Assembly: GCA_963575745.1 (NCBI GenBank)
Contig: CAUYUJ010014772.1
Span: 72,501-136,500, forward strand
Reading direction: 5' to 3'
Origin: Prorocentrum cordatum
Taxonomy: Eukaryota; Sar; Dinophyceae; Prorocentrales; Prorocentraceae
DNA length: 64,000 bases
A program made the position numbers and the translations under genes. Positions 1-8,800 of the stretch are shown here, one piece after another; position 1 is the first letter of the stretch, and each line of letters starts with the position of its first letter. The notes below the pieces were generated by a model that saw nothing but the letters and a program-made list of their open reading frames with translations, was not told where the DNA came from and did no database searches.

Positions 1-119
1 CGTTATGTTCCAGAACGGCCCGCGCGACGCCGGGCGGCGTTGTCGCTCAAATTTCACTTTAAACGAAAGGTAATAGAGAACCAAAAACACTGTTCAGGTT
101 CAGCCCTGTGTTGTTCCAG

Positions 120-323
120 TCCGAACGTTTTCGGTCCTTCCAGAATGGTGTTCCCGCTCCAGAGATGGCTTCATGTTCGCGTTCTCGGTCATTCCACATC
201 AGACTCCTTCTGCAGCTCCAATCCGAACGTTTACGGTCCTTCCAGAATGACGTTCCCGCTCCAGCGGTGGCTTCATGTTCGCGTTCTCGGTCACTCCGCA
301 TAAGACTATCGCTGCAGCGCTGG
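120..323 (+). repeat. 102-bp tandem repeat, two copies plus decayed third
   Basis: Two copies (120-221 and 222-323) each begin TCCGAACGTT and share the blocks GGTCCTTCCAGAATG and GGCTTCATGTTCGCGTTCTC at the same offsets. A third, badly decayed copy is suggested to about 450. The period of 102 is a multiple of three, so the plus strand reads as a repeated 34-residue peptide, but nothing else supports coding. No similarity to the other repeats of the window was seen. Confidence 0.8.
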
Positions 324-479
324 CCTCATGTCATTGTTTCGGTTCTTCCTAGTCATGCTCCCGCTGCAGTGTGGGCCTCGTTTTCGGACCGGCGTTGTGT
401 CCCCGTCGTTCAGAATGGCACTCTCGCCCCAGCGCGGCCAGTTTTCTGGACCTGAGTCTTTTTTTCATCGCTGTCGCCC

Positions 480-945
480 CCCATCATTTCCCTCCGCATA
501 CTTTCTCTGGTCCTCCTGTTCCTCCCAATCCTTCCATTCCAGATCCTGCTGCTGATGCTGCTGCTGTTCGTCTTCGTCGTTGTCATCCCGCTCATCCTCC
601 CGCTCACCCGCCACCGATTCCTCATGTGCAGGAGGATCCCTTTTGTCCGATTGTGCATAACACAATATGTGTTCTTGTTGGAGTCGCAGGTCGGCCATGA
701 CACGCGTTCGCTGATATATAGATAAGCAATCAGCTCAATGGGAAGGGGTGGGAGGGGGATAGGATGTCCGATTAGGCGCGAACGCACATAGCTTGTCTTC
801 CTCCTCCTCCTCCTGCTCCTCCCTGCCGCTGTTCCTCATCCTCCTCCCCCTCCCCCCTTCTTGTCATCCCTCCTGCCTCCCGCCCCCATCCGCCATCCTG
901 CCCACCCTCTCCCCTCTTGTTCGCCCTCCTCCTCCCCATCCCCTG
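480..945. other. CT-rich low-complexity DNA, no gene seen
   Basis: This stretch holds pyrimidine-rich sequence (CTCCTCCTCC runs near 795-930) and no convincing coding sequence. Short open frames across it are compositional. Confidence 0.6.
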
Positions 946-1085
946 AGATCCGACGTTTCGAAAAAATGTACGTCACAAAAGCATCACGCCCGGAACCCTA
1001 GACCCCGTCTTTCTGCAGCATTATCCGAGCCAGATCGATGTCTCAGGGCCCCAGGGTGCGAAAGCAGGCGACAAAACAGTGCGAG
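946..1085 (+). repeat. Dispersed repeat family 1, copy 1
   Basis: The segment beginning GAGATCCGACGTT and carrying CCGTCTTTCTGC and GAGCCAGATCGAT is similar in order and spacing to 51714-51845. The two copies differ by substitutions and small indels. Function is unknown. It lies just upstream of a LINE 3' fragment. Confidence 0.55.
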
Positions 1086-1128
1086 GACATGGTAATTCCC
1101 AGACTGTAGGGTCCCCCTCCCCGTTTCC

Positions 1129-1680
1129 ACAAGGTTAAGCAAGGTTAAGGTCCACCTCACTGTAGCTTCTCCTGCCCAGTCCGCTTGGCTTACAATGGGG
1201 AATGAACACGCAGACAGATTTGCTAAACTTGGTGCTTGGCGTCATCCTGTCGATGCAGCGGCAATGGAACGACTGAGTAGATCGAGCATTGTAGTAGAGC
1301 GTATTGACAAATACATCGGATTTGTCATGTCTCGTGTTTTACCGCGCCTCAACGAGAATCCACGCCCTGCCCGCGTCATCCTCCCTCCCTGTCTTAACCC
1401 CCCAGCGGTTGTCGTGAAGGCGCCTACGGGAGTTCCATATGAGTTGGCTTGGGAGCCTTCTGTGCAGCGCTTGAGGTGCATAGCATGCTGGGCCTTCAGC
1501 CAGTGCACGTTCGAGCTGTATAGGTCCCTACGCACGGCCCCCCACGGGTTCGGCCATATAGTCATTCGTATTGGTAGGTATGTATTATGTAAATTATGTG
1601 GTTCGCATTCGTTCACCTTCACCGATTGTGTAACAGACGCCCAGAATCGACCACCGCCAAGTACAGGCTTGGTAATTTGA
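1129..1680 (+). pseudogene. LINE 3' fragment: RNase H C-terminus plus zinc-binding tail
   Basis: The frame reads through KVKVHLT and then MGNEHADRFAKLGA, which matches the end of LINE-type RNase H domains (VKAHL followed by GNxxADxxAK, holding the last catalytic Asp). A tail with paired cysteines follows (CIACW and CKLC), as is usual after RNase H in dinoflagellate LINEs. The frame is open upstream only to a TAA at 1093-1095, and no RT is found before it. This is therefore a 5'-truncated LINE copy, the usual product of incomplete target-primed reverse transcription. An ATG at 1195 falls inside the RNase H motif and is not a real start. The GN-AD motif makes the family assignment fairly safe; the exact LINE clade cannot be told. 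Confidence 0.6.
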
Positions 1681-1990
1681 TGCAGGGACTGGACCCCAAG
1701 AGTAAACAGTCCACTGGTCCTGTTTTGCCAGCGATGTCGCGGCTATTTGATTAGTTGGGGGACCCAATTGTGGTGCCTCCTGTTGTGGCCTGGTCCCCCA
1801 TCTTGTCCCCTAGTGTTGCACTGTGGAGCGCATGCCCCCTCAAGTTTTGTGCTAATTCGGCATTTCTTGTGGCCCAGTGTGCTCTCCTCTTTCTGGGGCC
1901 TGTCTGGGGTGAGCGTCTCGCGCAAAGCGTGGTCGCCCCCTCATCTTCGGCGCATGTTTTTTGCTCTTGGACCTGCTTATTCGGAGGCAG
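1681..1990. other. Probable LINE 3' untranslated region
   Basis: This non-repetitive stretch follows the stop of the RNase H/zinc tail and precedes the CCT microsatellite. It has no convincing ORF. I infer it is the 3' end of the truncated LINE; no poly(A) or target-site duplication was recognised. Confidence 0.35.
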
Positions 1991-1999
1991 GCCACCGTC

Positions 2000-2511
2000 C
2001 TAGTCCTAGTCCTCCTCCGTGTCCTTCTTCTCCTCCTCCTCTTCCTCCTCCTCCTCCTTCTCCTCCTGCTCCTCCTCCTCCCTTTCCTCCTTTCTTTCCT
2101 CCTCCGTTTCCTCCGTTTCCTCCTCTTCCTCCTCCTTCGTTTCCTCCTCCGTTGTTTCCTCCTCTTTCTCTTCCTCCTCCTCATCTTCTTCCTCCTCCTC
2201 CTCTTCATCCTCCTCCTTTTCCTCCTACTCCTCCTCCTCCTCCTCCTCCTCTGTTTCCTCCTCCGTTTCTTCATCCGTGTCCTCCTCCTCCTCCTCCTCG
2301 TCCTCCTCTTCCTCCTCCTCATCCTCATCCTGCTCCTCCTCCTCCTCCTCGTCCTCGTCCTCTTGCTCCTCCTCCTCTTTTTCCTCCTCTTCCTCATTCT
2401 CCACATCAATAGCATCATCGTTATCAGCATGATCATTCTCATGGCTCATCATCACCATCAGCACCTTATTATCCTCATAATCCTTCATCATCACCATCAG
2501 CATAATATTCG

Positions 2512-2551
<40 letters not shown>

Positions 2552-2561
2552 CATCAGCATC
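2000..2561 (+). repeat. (CCT)n then (ATC)n microsatellite, left flank of YR element
   Basis: About 400 bp of interrupted CCT repeats pass into CAT/ATC repeats that end exactly where the YR retrotransposon starts. The long polypyrimidine strand could form triplex DNA. Open frames here (polySer, polyLeu, polyHis) are artefacts. Confidence 0.9.
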
Positions 2562-2617
2562 ATGCTTCTTCTATTCTCTGTGAGCAAGCTCCTGCTGTCT
2601 CCGCAGTTTCTCTGCCC
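2562..2617 (+). repeat. Split direct repeat A1 (left terminus)
   Basis: This 56-bp segment starts ATGCTTCTTC and matches 12811-12866 with one mismatch (position 46). It contains a pyrimidine-rich tract ending CTGCTGTCTCCGCAG, which resembles a 3' splice acceptor and could receive the spliced leader on element transcripts. That role is inferred. Confidence 0.9.
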
Positions 2618-2653
2618 AAGTGCCCCCCCGTCGGCCGCGCGTGCGGACGCCTT

Positions 2654-3178
2654 ATGCAGGCGGTCGCACAAGCGGCTCTCGGGGGCGCTGGGGAGATCTT
2701 CTTCAGGGGGCTGCGGGCCGCGCTCTACGAGCGGCTCGTGTCTGCCCCCCTCTCTGTGCTTCAGGACCAAGGGCCTCCTGCGCCTGCCTGGTCCATCCAG
2801 CAGGCGGACTCGTCCGAGGGTGAGGGGGCTTACTGCCCCCTCCCTTCGGCGGGTTCCGCCTGCCCCACCGTCTGCCTCGGGCTGGCGGTGGATCTGAGCG
2901 GCGGGGTCTCTCCCTGGCTGCTCAGCACGGTCGTCGCCCTCCTTTGGGTGACGGCCGCGTGCAGCGCCTGCGCAGGCTGCTGCTTCGGGCTGCTGGGCCC
3001 GTACGTGTGGCGGAGGCTCAGGGCCTCCGCCTGGCCGCGCGGTGCGGTTCCTGCTTCCCCTGAGCAGGACCGCCGTGCGGCGCGAGCGCTGGCTTACGGG
3101 GTTCCGCCTCGGCCTCGAGCGCTCGAGCGGGCAGACGCCCAGCATTCGGGCGGCAGTTCCCACGACAGCGCCCATTGA
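2654..3178 (+). CDS. Element ORF1: small protein with one membrane segment
   Basis: This frame encodes 174 aa from the first in-frame ATG after repeat A1; the open frame continues upstream only into microsatellite. Residues about 88-118 (SPWLLSTVVALLWVTAACSA and on to GPYVW) form one hydrophobic, cysteine-rich segment followed by Arg-rich sequence, which suggests a membrane anchor with a basic face. The N-terminus has an amphipathic stretch (LRAALYERLVSAPL). I know no family for it. The stop overlaps the next ATG as TGATG at 3176-3180, so ORF2 may be translated by termination-reinitiation. A role at membranes, or as an ORF1 accessory of the retroelement, is inference. A competing 111-aa frame starts at the ATG of A1 itself, but its composition looks like a shadow. 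Confidence 0.6.
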   Translation: MQAVAQAALGGAGEIFFRGLRAALYERLVSAPLSVLQDQGPPAPAWSIQQADSSEGEGAYCPLPSAGSACPTVCLGLAVDLSGGVSPWLLSTVVALLWVTAACSACAGCCFGLLGPYVWRRLRASAWPRGAVPASPEQDRRAARALAYGVPPRPRALERADAQHSGGSSHDSAH

Positions 3179-5118
3179 TGGCTGAGCTGCCACCAGTTGG
3201 CGGAGGGCCTCTATGGCCCGAGCTCTACCCATTCGCGGCTCCCACGGCTCGCGATTACGCACGATGGCGTCTAGACGACGGCGACACCAGCTGGGCAGCT
3301 ATCCCCCTCGCGTCTCGAGAAGGGGGCATCCTGCTGGCCCTGCCTGGCGCCTTTCGCTCTACGGCGGAGCTCGTGGCTGCCGAGGCGGATGGCTTTGCAG
3401 GAATGATAGGCCCTTTCCAGCTAGTGGACGTCCAGCTCCAGGGGGCCGCTTCACGGCCGCTCGCCACTACTGCATCCGTCCTCGTCGTAGATATCGAGGT
3501 TGCAGAGCTCGAGCTCGAGTCGCTTTACCCTCTAGAGGTCGGGGAGGACGCAGTCATCGTTCCCTTCGCCGAGGTGCGGGGCCGCGTCTATTGGCCACAT
3601 CCTTCGGGGGTTCGGGTGCTTCGCGAGGGCTACGCACGCTTGCACGGCGCCCCGCCTACTGCAGGAGAAGAGCCGCTCCCAGGGGCCGATCGGGCTACTC
3701 CCTATCACTCTGCCGACGAGATGGAGGAGCCCGAGGGGTTCGCGGCCGACGGGGAAGCCGACCGCACGGCCCCAAGTGCGCGATCTCCCGCGGACGCTGG
3801 AGCGCCGCGCGGCCCGCCCGCGAAGCGCGCGGGCACCGCCGCGCCGCCACGGGTCGCGGGTCCCGCTCCGATCGCTCCTGGTGCCCCTGCGGCGTCTCTG
3901 GACGACGGGGCTCCTATGACCCGTGCCGAAGTAGCTGCCGAAATGCGCGCCTTGCTTGCAGCCCACGCGGCCTCCACGATGGTCGGCAGACCCGAGCCGC
4001 TGGGCCCCGCGCCGGCTGCCCGGAGCGATCGGCCCGAGGTGCCTCAGCTTTTCAGCGACGAAGCGGTGCGCCTCGGGCTGGATCCTGCGGGGATCGAGGC
4101 CGTCCTGTCTCACGCGCCCGTGGCCCCACAGCGGGTCTCCGCGCGTCCCAAGGGTCCGACCTCCGCGCTGGTCTCGGCGTGGGAAAAGGCGCGCTCTCTT
4201 GCTGTCCCTCGGGCCCCTTCGTCCGGTTTCGGAGCGATGGGTCCCCCGCCGCCACCTGGGCTAGCCCATCCCGCTGCGGCCGACGGCTTTGCCGAGGCGG
4301 GCGGCGCCGACGGGTCAGAGCCGCCCCATGCGGCCAATCCGACGGACTTCAGCCTCATGCTACAGTGCCTGCACCAGTCCCTCCTATTGCAGCAGGGGCG
4401 GGGCCATCGCCCAACCGTCCATCCGCTTCTGGGGACCCTGAGCGACTCAGCTCAAATTCCGCCCACGAGCTCGGGCGACCCCGCGCCCGCATCGGCCCAG
4501 ATGGGGGGCATTGCTCGGAGGCGCGAGTGGCAGCAAGCGCTGCTACAGCACGGCCCCGATGTGCGAGGACTGATGAAGGAGAATTTGGCCCGTGTCCTGG
4601 GCGTGGAAGTCAGCGCCGTGACCCCCATGGCCATGCATCAGTATTTTCGGGAGCACAGTCCCTTGGGGGCTCAGCCGACGACGCACGAGTTGTTGACGCA
4701 TTTCGCCTTCCTCAGCGCCGAGCTGTGGCGGGCCTGCGAAGAGGGCAACCCCGAGAGAGTCCAGACTTTACTGACGTGTCAGTGCATGTTCATCGACCAG
4801 CTGGCGGGGGACCGCGGCTATCTCGAGGCCGCCTGGTTCCTTACGGGGCTGGAGCCTCCCCCGTGTCGCGTGACCAGTCGTCACACGGAGCGCGAGGCCC
4901 AGACCCCGTTCTCACCCCTGGTGGATCCTCGCTGGCTGTCGGCGCAGGGCGAATACGTGAAGGAGCTGCAAGCATTTCGGGCGCGTCTCGACGCCGAGCG
5001 CGCCGTCGCGCTCCCCAAGCATCCACCTCATCAGCCCAAGCAGCCCAAGGTTTCGAAGCCCCCCTCCAAGTCCCAGGGCGCGTCCAAGGCACCGAAGGCG
5101 GTGCCCAAGAAGGACTGA
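3178..5118 (+). CDS. Element ORF2: Gag-like protein
   Basis: The protein is 646 aa and starts at the ATG that overlaps the ORF1 stop. An N-terminal globular part (about 1-160, beginning MAELPPVGGGPLWPELYPFA) is followed by Pro/Ala-rich linkers (about 170-430), a predicted helical part (about 440-600, with REWQQALLQHGPDVRGLMKE, ELLTHFAFLSAELWRACEEG and RGYLEAAWFLTGL), and a strongly basic Lys/Pro tail (about 615-646). Position before Pol, an alpha-helical core and a basic, nucleic-acid-binding tail fit a Gag/capsid role. I see no zinc knuckle. The frame is uninterrupted. Gag identity is inferred from order and architecture and not from a matched motif. Confidence 0.6.
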   Translation: MAELPPVGGGPLWPELYPFAAPTARDYARWRLDDGDTSWAAIPLASREGGILLALPGAFRSTAELVAAEADGFAGMIGPFQLVDVQLQGAASRPLATTASVLVVDIEVAELELESLYPLEVGEDAVIVPFAEVRGRVYWPHPSGVRVLREGYARLHGAPPTAGEEPLPGADRATPYHSADEMEEPEGFAADGEADRTAPSARSPADAGAPRGPPAKRAGTAAPPRVAGPAPIAPGAPAASLDDGAPMTRAEVAAEMRALLAAHAASTMVGRPEPLGPAPAARSDRPEVPQLFSDEAVRLGLDPAGIEAVLSHAPVAPQRVSARPKGPTSALVSAWEKARSLAVPRAPSSGFGAMGPPPPPGLAHPAAADGFAEAGGADGSEPPHAANPTDFSLMLQCLHQSLLLQQGRGHRPTVHPLLGTLSDSAQIPPTSSGDPAPASAQMGGIARRREWQQALLQHGPDVRGLMKENLARVLGVEVSAVTPMAMHQYFREHSPLGAQPTTHELLTHFAFLSAELWRACEEGNPERVQTLLTCQCMFIDQLAGDRGYLEAAWFLTGLEPPPCRVTSRHTEREAQTPFSPLVDPRWLSAQGEYVKELQAFRARLDAERAVALPKHPPHQPKQPKVSKPPSKSQGASKAPKAVPKKD

Positions 5119-5243
5119 GGGCGCCTTTGGCGCCCGCCTCTTGGAAGGGTGGGCCTTCGCGGGGCCGGGGTACGCCGCCGCACACAGTCTGCGCCGACGC
5201 TGTTGCGGCTGCTAGGCGCGTTTGGGCTCAGCGAGGGCGTGAG

Positions 5244-5293
5244 GGTAGGAATGCGCTCTTCCAGCGATGCTGTTGCGGCCCCGCAGGGAGGAG
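5244..5293 (+). repeat. Internal 50-bp direct repeat, copy 1
   Basis: This segment (GGTAGG, A or C, then ATGCGCTCTTCCAGC and on to CAGGGAGGAG) is identical but for one base to 10480-10529. The two copies are read in different frames relative to Pol, so conservation is at the nucleotide level. Confidence 0.9.
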
Positions 5294-5567
5294 TACGTTC
5301 CGCCACCACGCCCTTCGCTCTGCTCCGAACCGCTTCTCGGATCCCTTCGGCCATTTTGGCCGACGCCTGCCTCAGTCGAGCGCGCCCTCCAGGGGGCCTG
5401 CTGCTCCTGAGGTTGGTGTCCCTGCTGGTGCCTGTTCTCCTTCAAGCACCCCTGCTGCTCTTGCCAAAGTCGCGCCATTCGTCGCTGACTTGTCTGCCTT
5501 GCTGCGCCTGTTTCCAGGCGCGAACATTGATATCACCCACTGGGCGGCAGCGCTGTCCCAGGTTGGG

Positions 5568-5793
5568 ATGGGTGCTCGATGTTCTCTTGGATCTTTCTCC
5601 CGCTCATCTATGCGTGCAATGGACAGGGACGACCCGTACCTTTTGGGGCCGCCTCCCCGCGATCCTTGGCCGTGCCCGCCTGCTCCACCTCTTGGTCCCC
5701 CGCCTGACGGCTTGTCGGCGAGGCGCAGGGAGCGCTGGAGATTGCGGCGCGCGGCGCGGACGCTCGCGCAGTATTCTGTTATTGCGTTGAATG
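5568..5793 (+). pseudogene. N-terminal lead of Pol in a different frame
   Basis: Before the RT, the protein-like frame is the one reading MGARCSLGSFSRSSMRAMDR, then RRRERWRLRRAARTLAQYSV, ending IALN at about 5792. The RT then continues one frame back (WLTLGHPSLAPAEARVRA). The change of -1 lies between about 5785 and 5800. It is either a single-base lesion or programmed frameshifting; no classic slippery heptamer is visible. The same frame is open further upstream to the ORF2 end, so the true N-terminus may be earlier (it includes a LAKVAPFVADLSALLRLF segment at about 5463-5516). In related RTs a basic segment commonly precedes the polymerase, which supports this reading. Confidence 0.5.
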
Positions 5794-5800
5794 GCTCACC

Positions 5801-8800
5801 TTGGGTCATCCTAGCCTCGCTCCCGCCGAGGCTCGCGTCCGCGCCACGGTCTCGCCCTGCCAGGAGGGCGTCCGCACCCGTATCGAACGGTTGTGTCGGA
5901 TCGCAGTTCGCCTCGCCCGTGGCGGCAAGAGCGACTTAGGTCGAGCCTTCGCCAAGTTCGACTCCACTGAGGTCTCGCTCCATGGCCTGGCCACCCATGT
6001 TGCAGCTTTGGAGGCCTCCTTCACTTCCTCTTCTTCCGTACCCGCCCCCATGCGGCACTGCCTGACCAGCGCTCCTTCTGTGCCTGGTTCGTTGGCGGCT
6101 GCGGCGGCTTGGGACTCCACCCAGGCCGAGCCCTTCGATTTGAAAGTCAGGGCGTCTCGCATCAAGTGGGATTATTCGCCAGAGTTTGATCCCGTTCCCT
6201 TCCTCTCCGACGCTCGAGTCCGCGAAGCTTTCATCGATCCAGAGGTGATGCGGCTACCGGCATCAGAGTGGCCTGCTGGCCAGAAGGGAGCGCGCGTCCA
6301 TATGGACCGCGCCGAGCTGTGGGCCCTACTCCAGAAGTGGGATGCCTGTGGCGCCCTGTACCTGACTCCTGCTTCGGACCTCGCCTGGGATGAAGCCTGT
6401 GGAGCTTTCAGGGTACCGAAGGACAGCGATTTCGACAGGCTGATCCTGAACCCCACGGTCGTGAACAGCCGCTGTGCTTCAATTTCGTCCAGCACCCAGC
6501 GCCTTGGCCAAGGTTTCCTGCTGTGCCGTCTGGGGCTGGCACCTGGGGAATGGCTGGCAGTTTCTTGTGACGACCTACGGGAGTTTTACTACACTTTCCG
6601 CGTCCCTCCCGCGCGCGCCAGACGTAACGCCCTGCGCGTTCGTCTGCCATCATCTCGCTTCAAGGCCTTTCGAGCCTGGCGCCCCGAGCTTGAAGGTGTG
6701 GATGTCGCGCCCTGCCTCAATGCTCTGGCGATGGGCGACAACATGGCTGTGGAGATTGCCAACTCTGCGCATGAAGGCGTCTTGCACAGCTTCGGGGCTT
6801 TGCGGCCTCACGAGCAGGTTGTCCACCGCTCGCCCTTCCCGCGGGGCCCGTTTGTCGAGATGCTGAATATTGATGACCATACAGGTTTTCAGAAGCTCTC
6901 GTGGCGTGGCTCCGCTCCTCGCCCCGACGACCCGTGTCGCCGTGATCGTGAGGTCTTTGCCGCCTGTGATGCGGGCTACCCGCGCGTGGGCCTGATACAG
7001 CATCCAGGCAAGCGCGCGCGCGGCGAAACGCACAAGGTGGTGGTGGGCGCCGAGGTGGAGGGGCGCATAGGCATCGTCTGCGCTCCTCTTGTGCGGACGG
7101 TGGCCTTGTGCAGGCTGACCCTGATCCAAATCTACCTCGGGATCACCACCCGCTCCCTGCTAGCCTCTCTTGTGGGCTGCTGGGTCCAGGTCTTCCTCTA
7201 TCGCCGCCCGATGCTCGCCATCTTTACGCACGTCTACAACTTCTTGTCGCGCCTGGCGACCGAGGACGGCATCGAATACGACCTGCCCCCTTATGTTCGC
7301 GACGAGCTTCTGGCCTGCACCTTTTTAGCCTTTACGGCTATAACCGACCTTCGGGCGCAGCCTTGCCCCGAGGTGTTCGGTACGGACGCGTCTCTCGGCT
7401 GGGGGGGCGTTGTCCGCGCTCCTATCAGCCCGCAGCTCTCCGCCGAGCTGTGGCGCAGATCGGAGCACGGGGGGTGGCACACGATTCTGCACAATCGGAG
7501 CCTCCTCGCCGTACTCAGCCGCGGCGTGCCCTTGGGCCCTGAGCTCACCCAACTGCATCACGACCTGGGGCTCCCGTCTATTGAGCCCCCCGTCGCGCCG
7601 CGTTGGGTCACCGAGCTATCAGAGGCGCTGCGCTTTCGGCTCGCGTACAAATGGGAGTTTCGCATGCCTCGTCACATCAATATCCTTGAGACCACAGTGT
7701 ATAAGAGTCTGTGCAAATACTGTTGTGTTCGCCTCCCTGACTCTCGTATCCCCGTTCTCCTGGATTCAAAAGTGGCTTTGGGCGCGACCGCGCACGGGCG
7801 CAGCAGCTCTCCTGGTCTATCTCATGTTCTCTCGACCACTTTGCCCTATGTGATAGGAGGAGGTTTATATATGGGAGGCATGTACGTGCCCACGGACGTG
7901 CATAGGGCCGACGATCCCACGCGCAACCGTGCGGTGAGGCCCCCGTCTCGTGACCCTCCCGCCTGGTTAGTGGAAGCAGAGAGAGGAGAATTTACTCGCT
8001 TTGATTGCATCGCGTACGCCGACTCCCGCTCGTCATTCCCTACTTGTCTCTGGGGCCGATTTGTTGCGCAGCTTGTGGCTCGAGGCCCCGAGGGGTTGCT
8101 CAGCCACCGTTGGGCGGCCGCCCCCCCCCTCTCGGTGGGTGCGGGGATGGCCGCCGACGCCGCCGGCGACGGCGCCCAGGGCGAAGCCCTCGACCCCTCG
8201 GGCGCCGCCGAGAGCAGCAGCGAAGCTGCTCTCGCCAGCGGAGAGCGTCGCGGGCCTCGCAACGCGCTCTTCGCTGACAGCGACCGGCCTCTCACGTCCA
8301 CAGCAGACGCCACGCCCACAGCGTCTGCGTCCTCGGAGGGCGGCTCGCACGGCCCCGACCCTGCCGCCGCCAGCGCTGTTTCGGCTCCCCCGGCCGCTAA
8401 GCGTGCTCCGCCTCTGGCCCTCCGCTCCAAGGCCGCGGCGGCCCCTCCGCCTGCGATCGGGGGGGGCTCGTCGCGCGTCGGCTCACGGGAAGCGCCAAAG
8501 GGGGCCACGGCTGCTACCCCCCGCATCTTCCAGCGAGCGGCCAGGGTGAGCGCCTCTCGCCAACTGCTTGGCGTCGTGGACGGGGCCTCGCGCAGCACCA
8601 TCGAAGCCGCCTTCAGGCGCCAGTCCCTAGTCTACCATCCAGACAGGACTCCTGCGCACTTGGGGGCCGATGAGCGAGCAGCCCGCGCGCTCAACTGGAA
8701 GCAGCTCTGTGACGCCAAGTCAGTGTTGCTCCAGGCCCTCTCGCAGGCCGCCGCGCCGCCCGCTGGTCCTAGCACGGGCGGTGACGGTCCTGCCGCTCGC

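Noticed and set aside
1852-2442. Long frames of poly-Ser, poly-Leu, poly-Arg, poly-His and poly-Glu over microsatellites (also 13.1-15.1, 17.9-19.2, 50.4-51.6 kb)
   Set aside because: They are translations of CCT, ATC and GGA repeats, open in nearly all frames, with no flanking domain.
2562-2897. 111-codon frame starting at the ATG of repeat A1
   Set aside because: Ser/Pro/Arg-rich shadow; the neighbouring frame has a membrane segment and couples to ORF2 by TGATG. It cannot be ruled out as a leader.
5348-5363. GGCCATTTTGGCC as a spliced-leader relic inside the YR element
   Set aside because: Only about ten bases match; it lacks CCGTAG and CTCAAG and looks like a chance palindrome.
3213-5567. 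Plus-strand Arg/Gly-rich frame overlapping ORF2
   Set aside because: The ORF2 frame is more protein-like here; this frame becomes convincing only after 5400 as the Pol lead.
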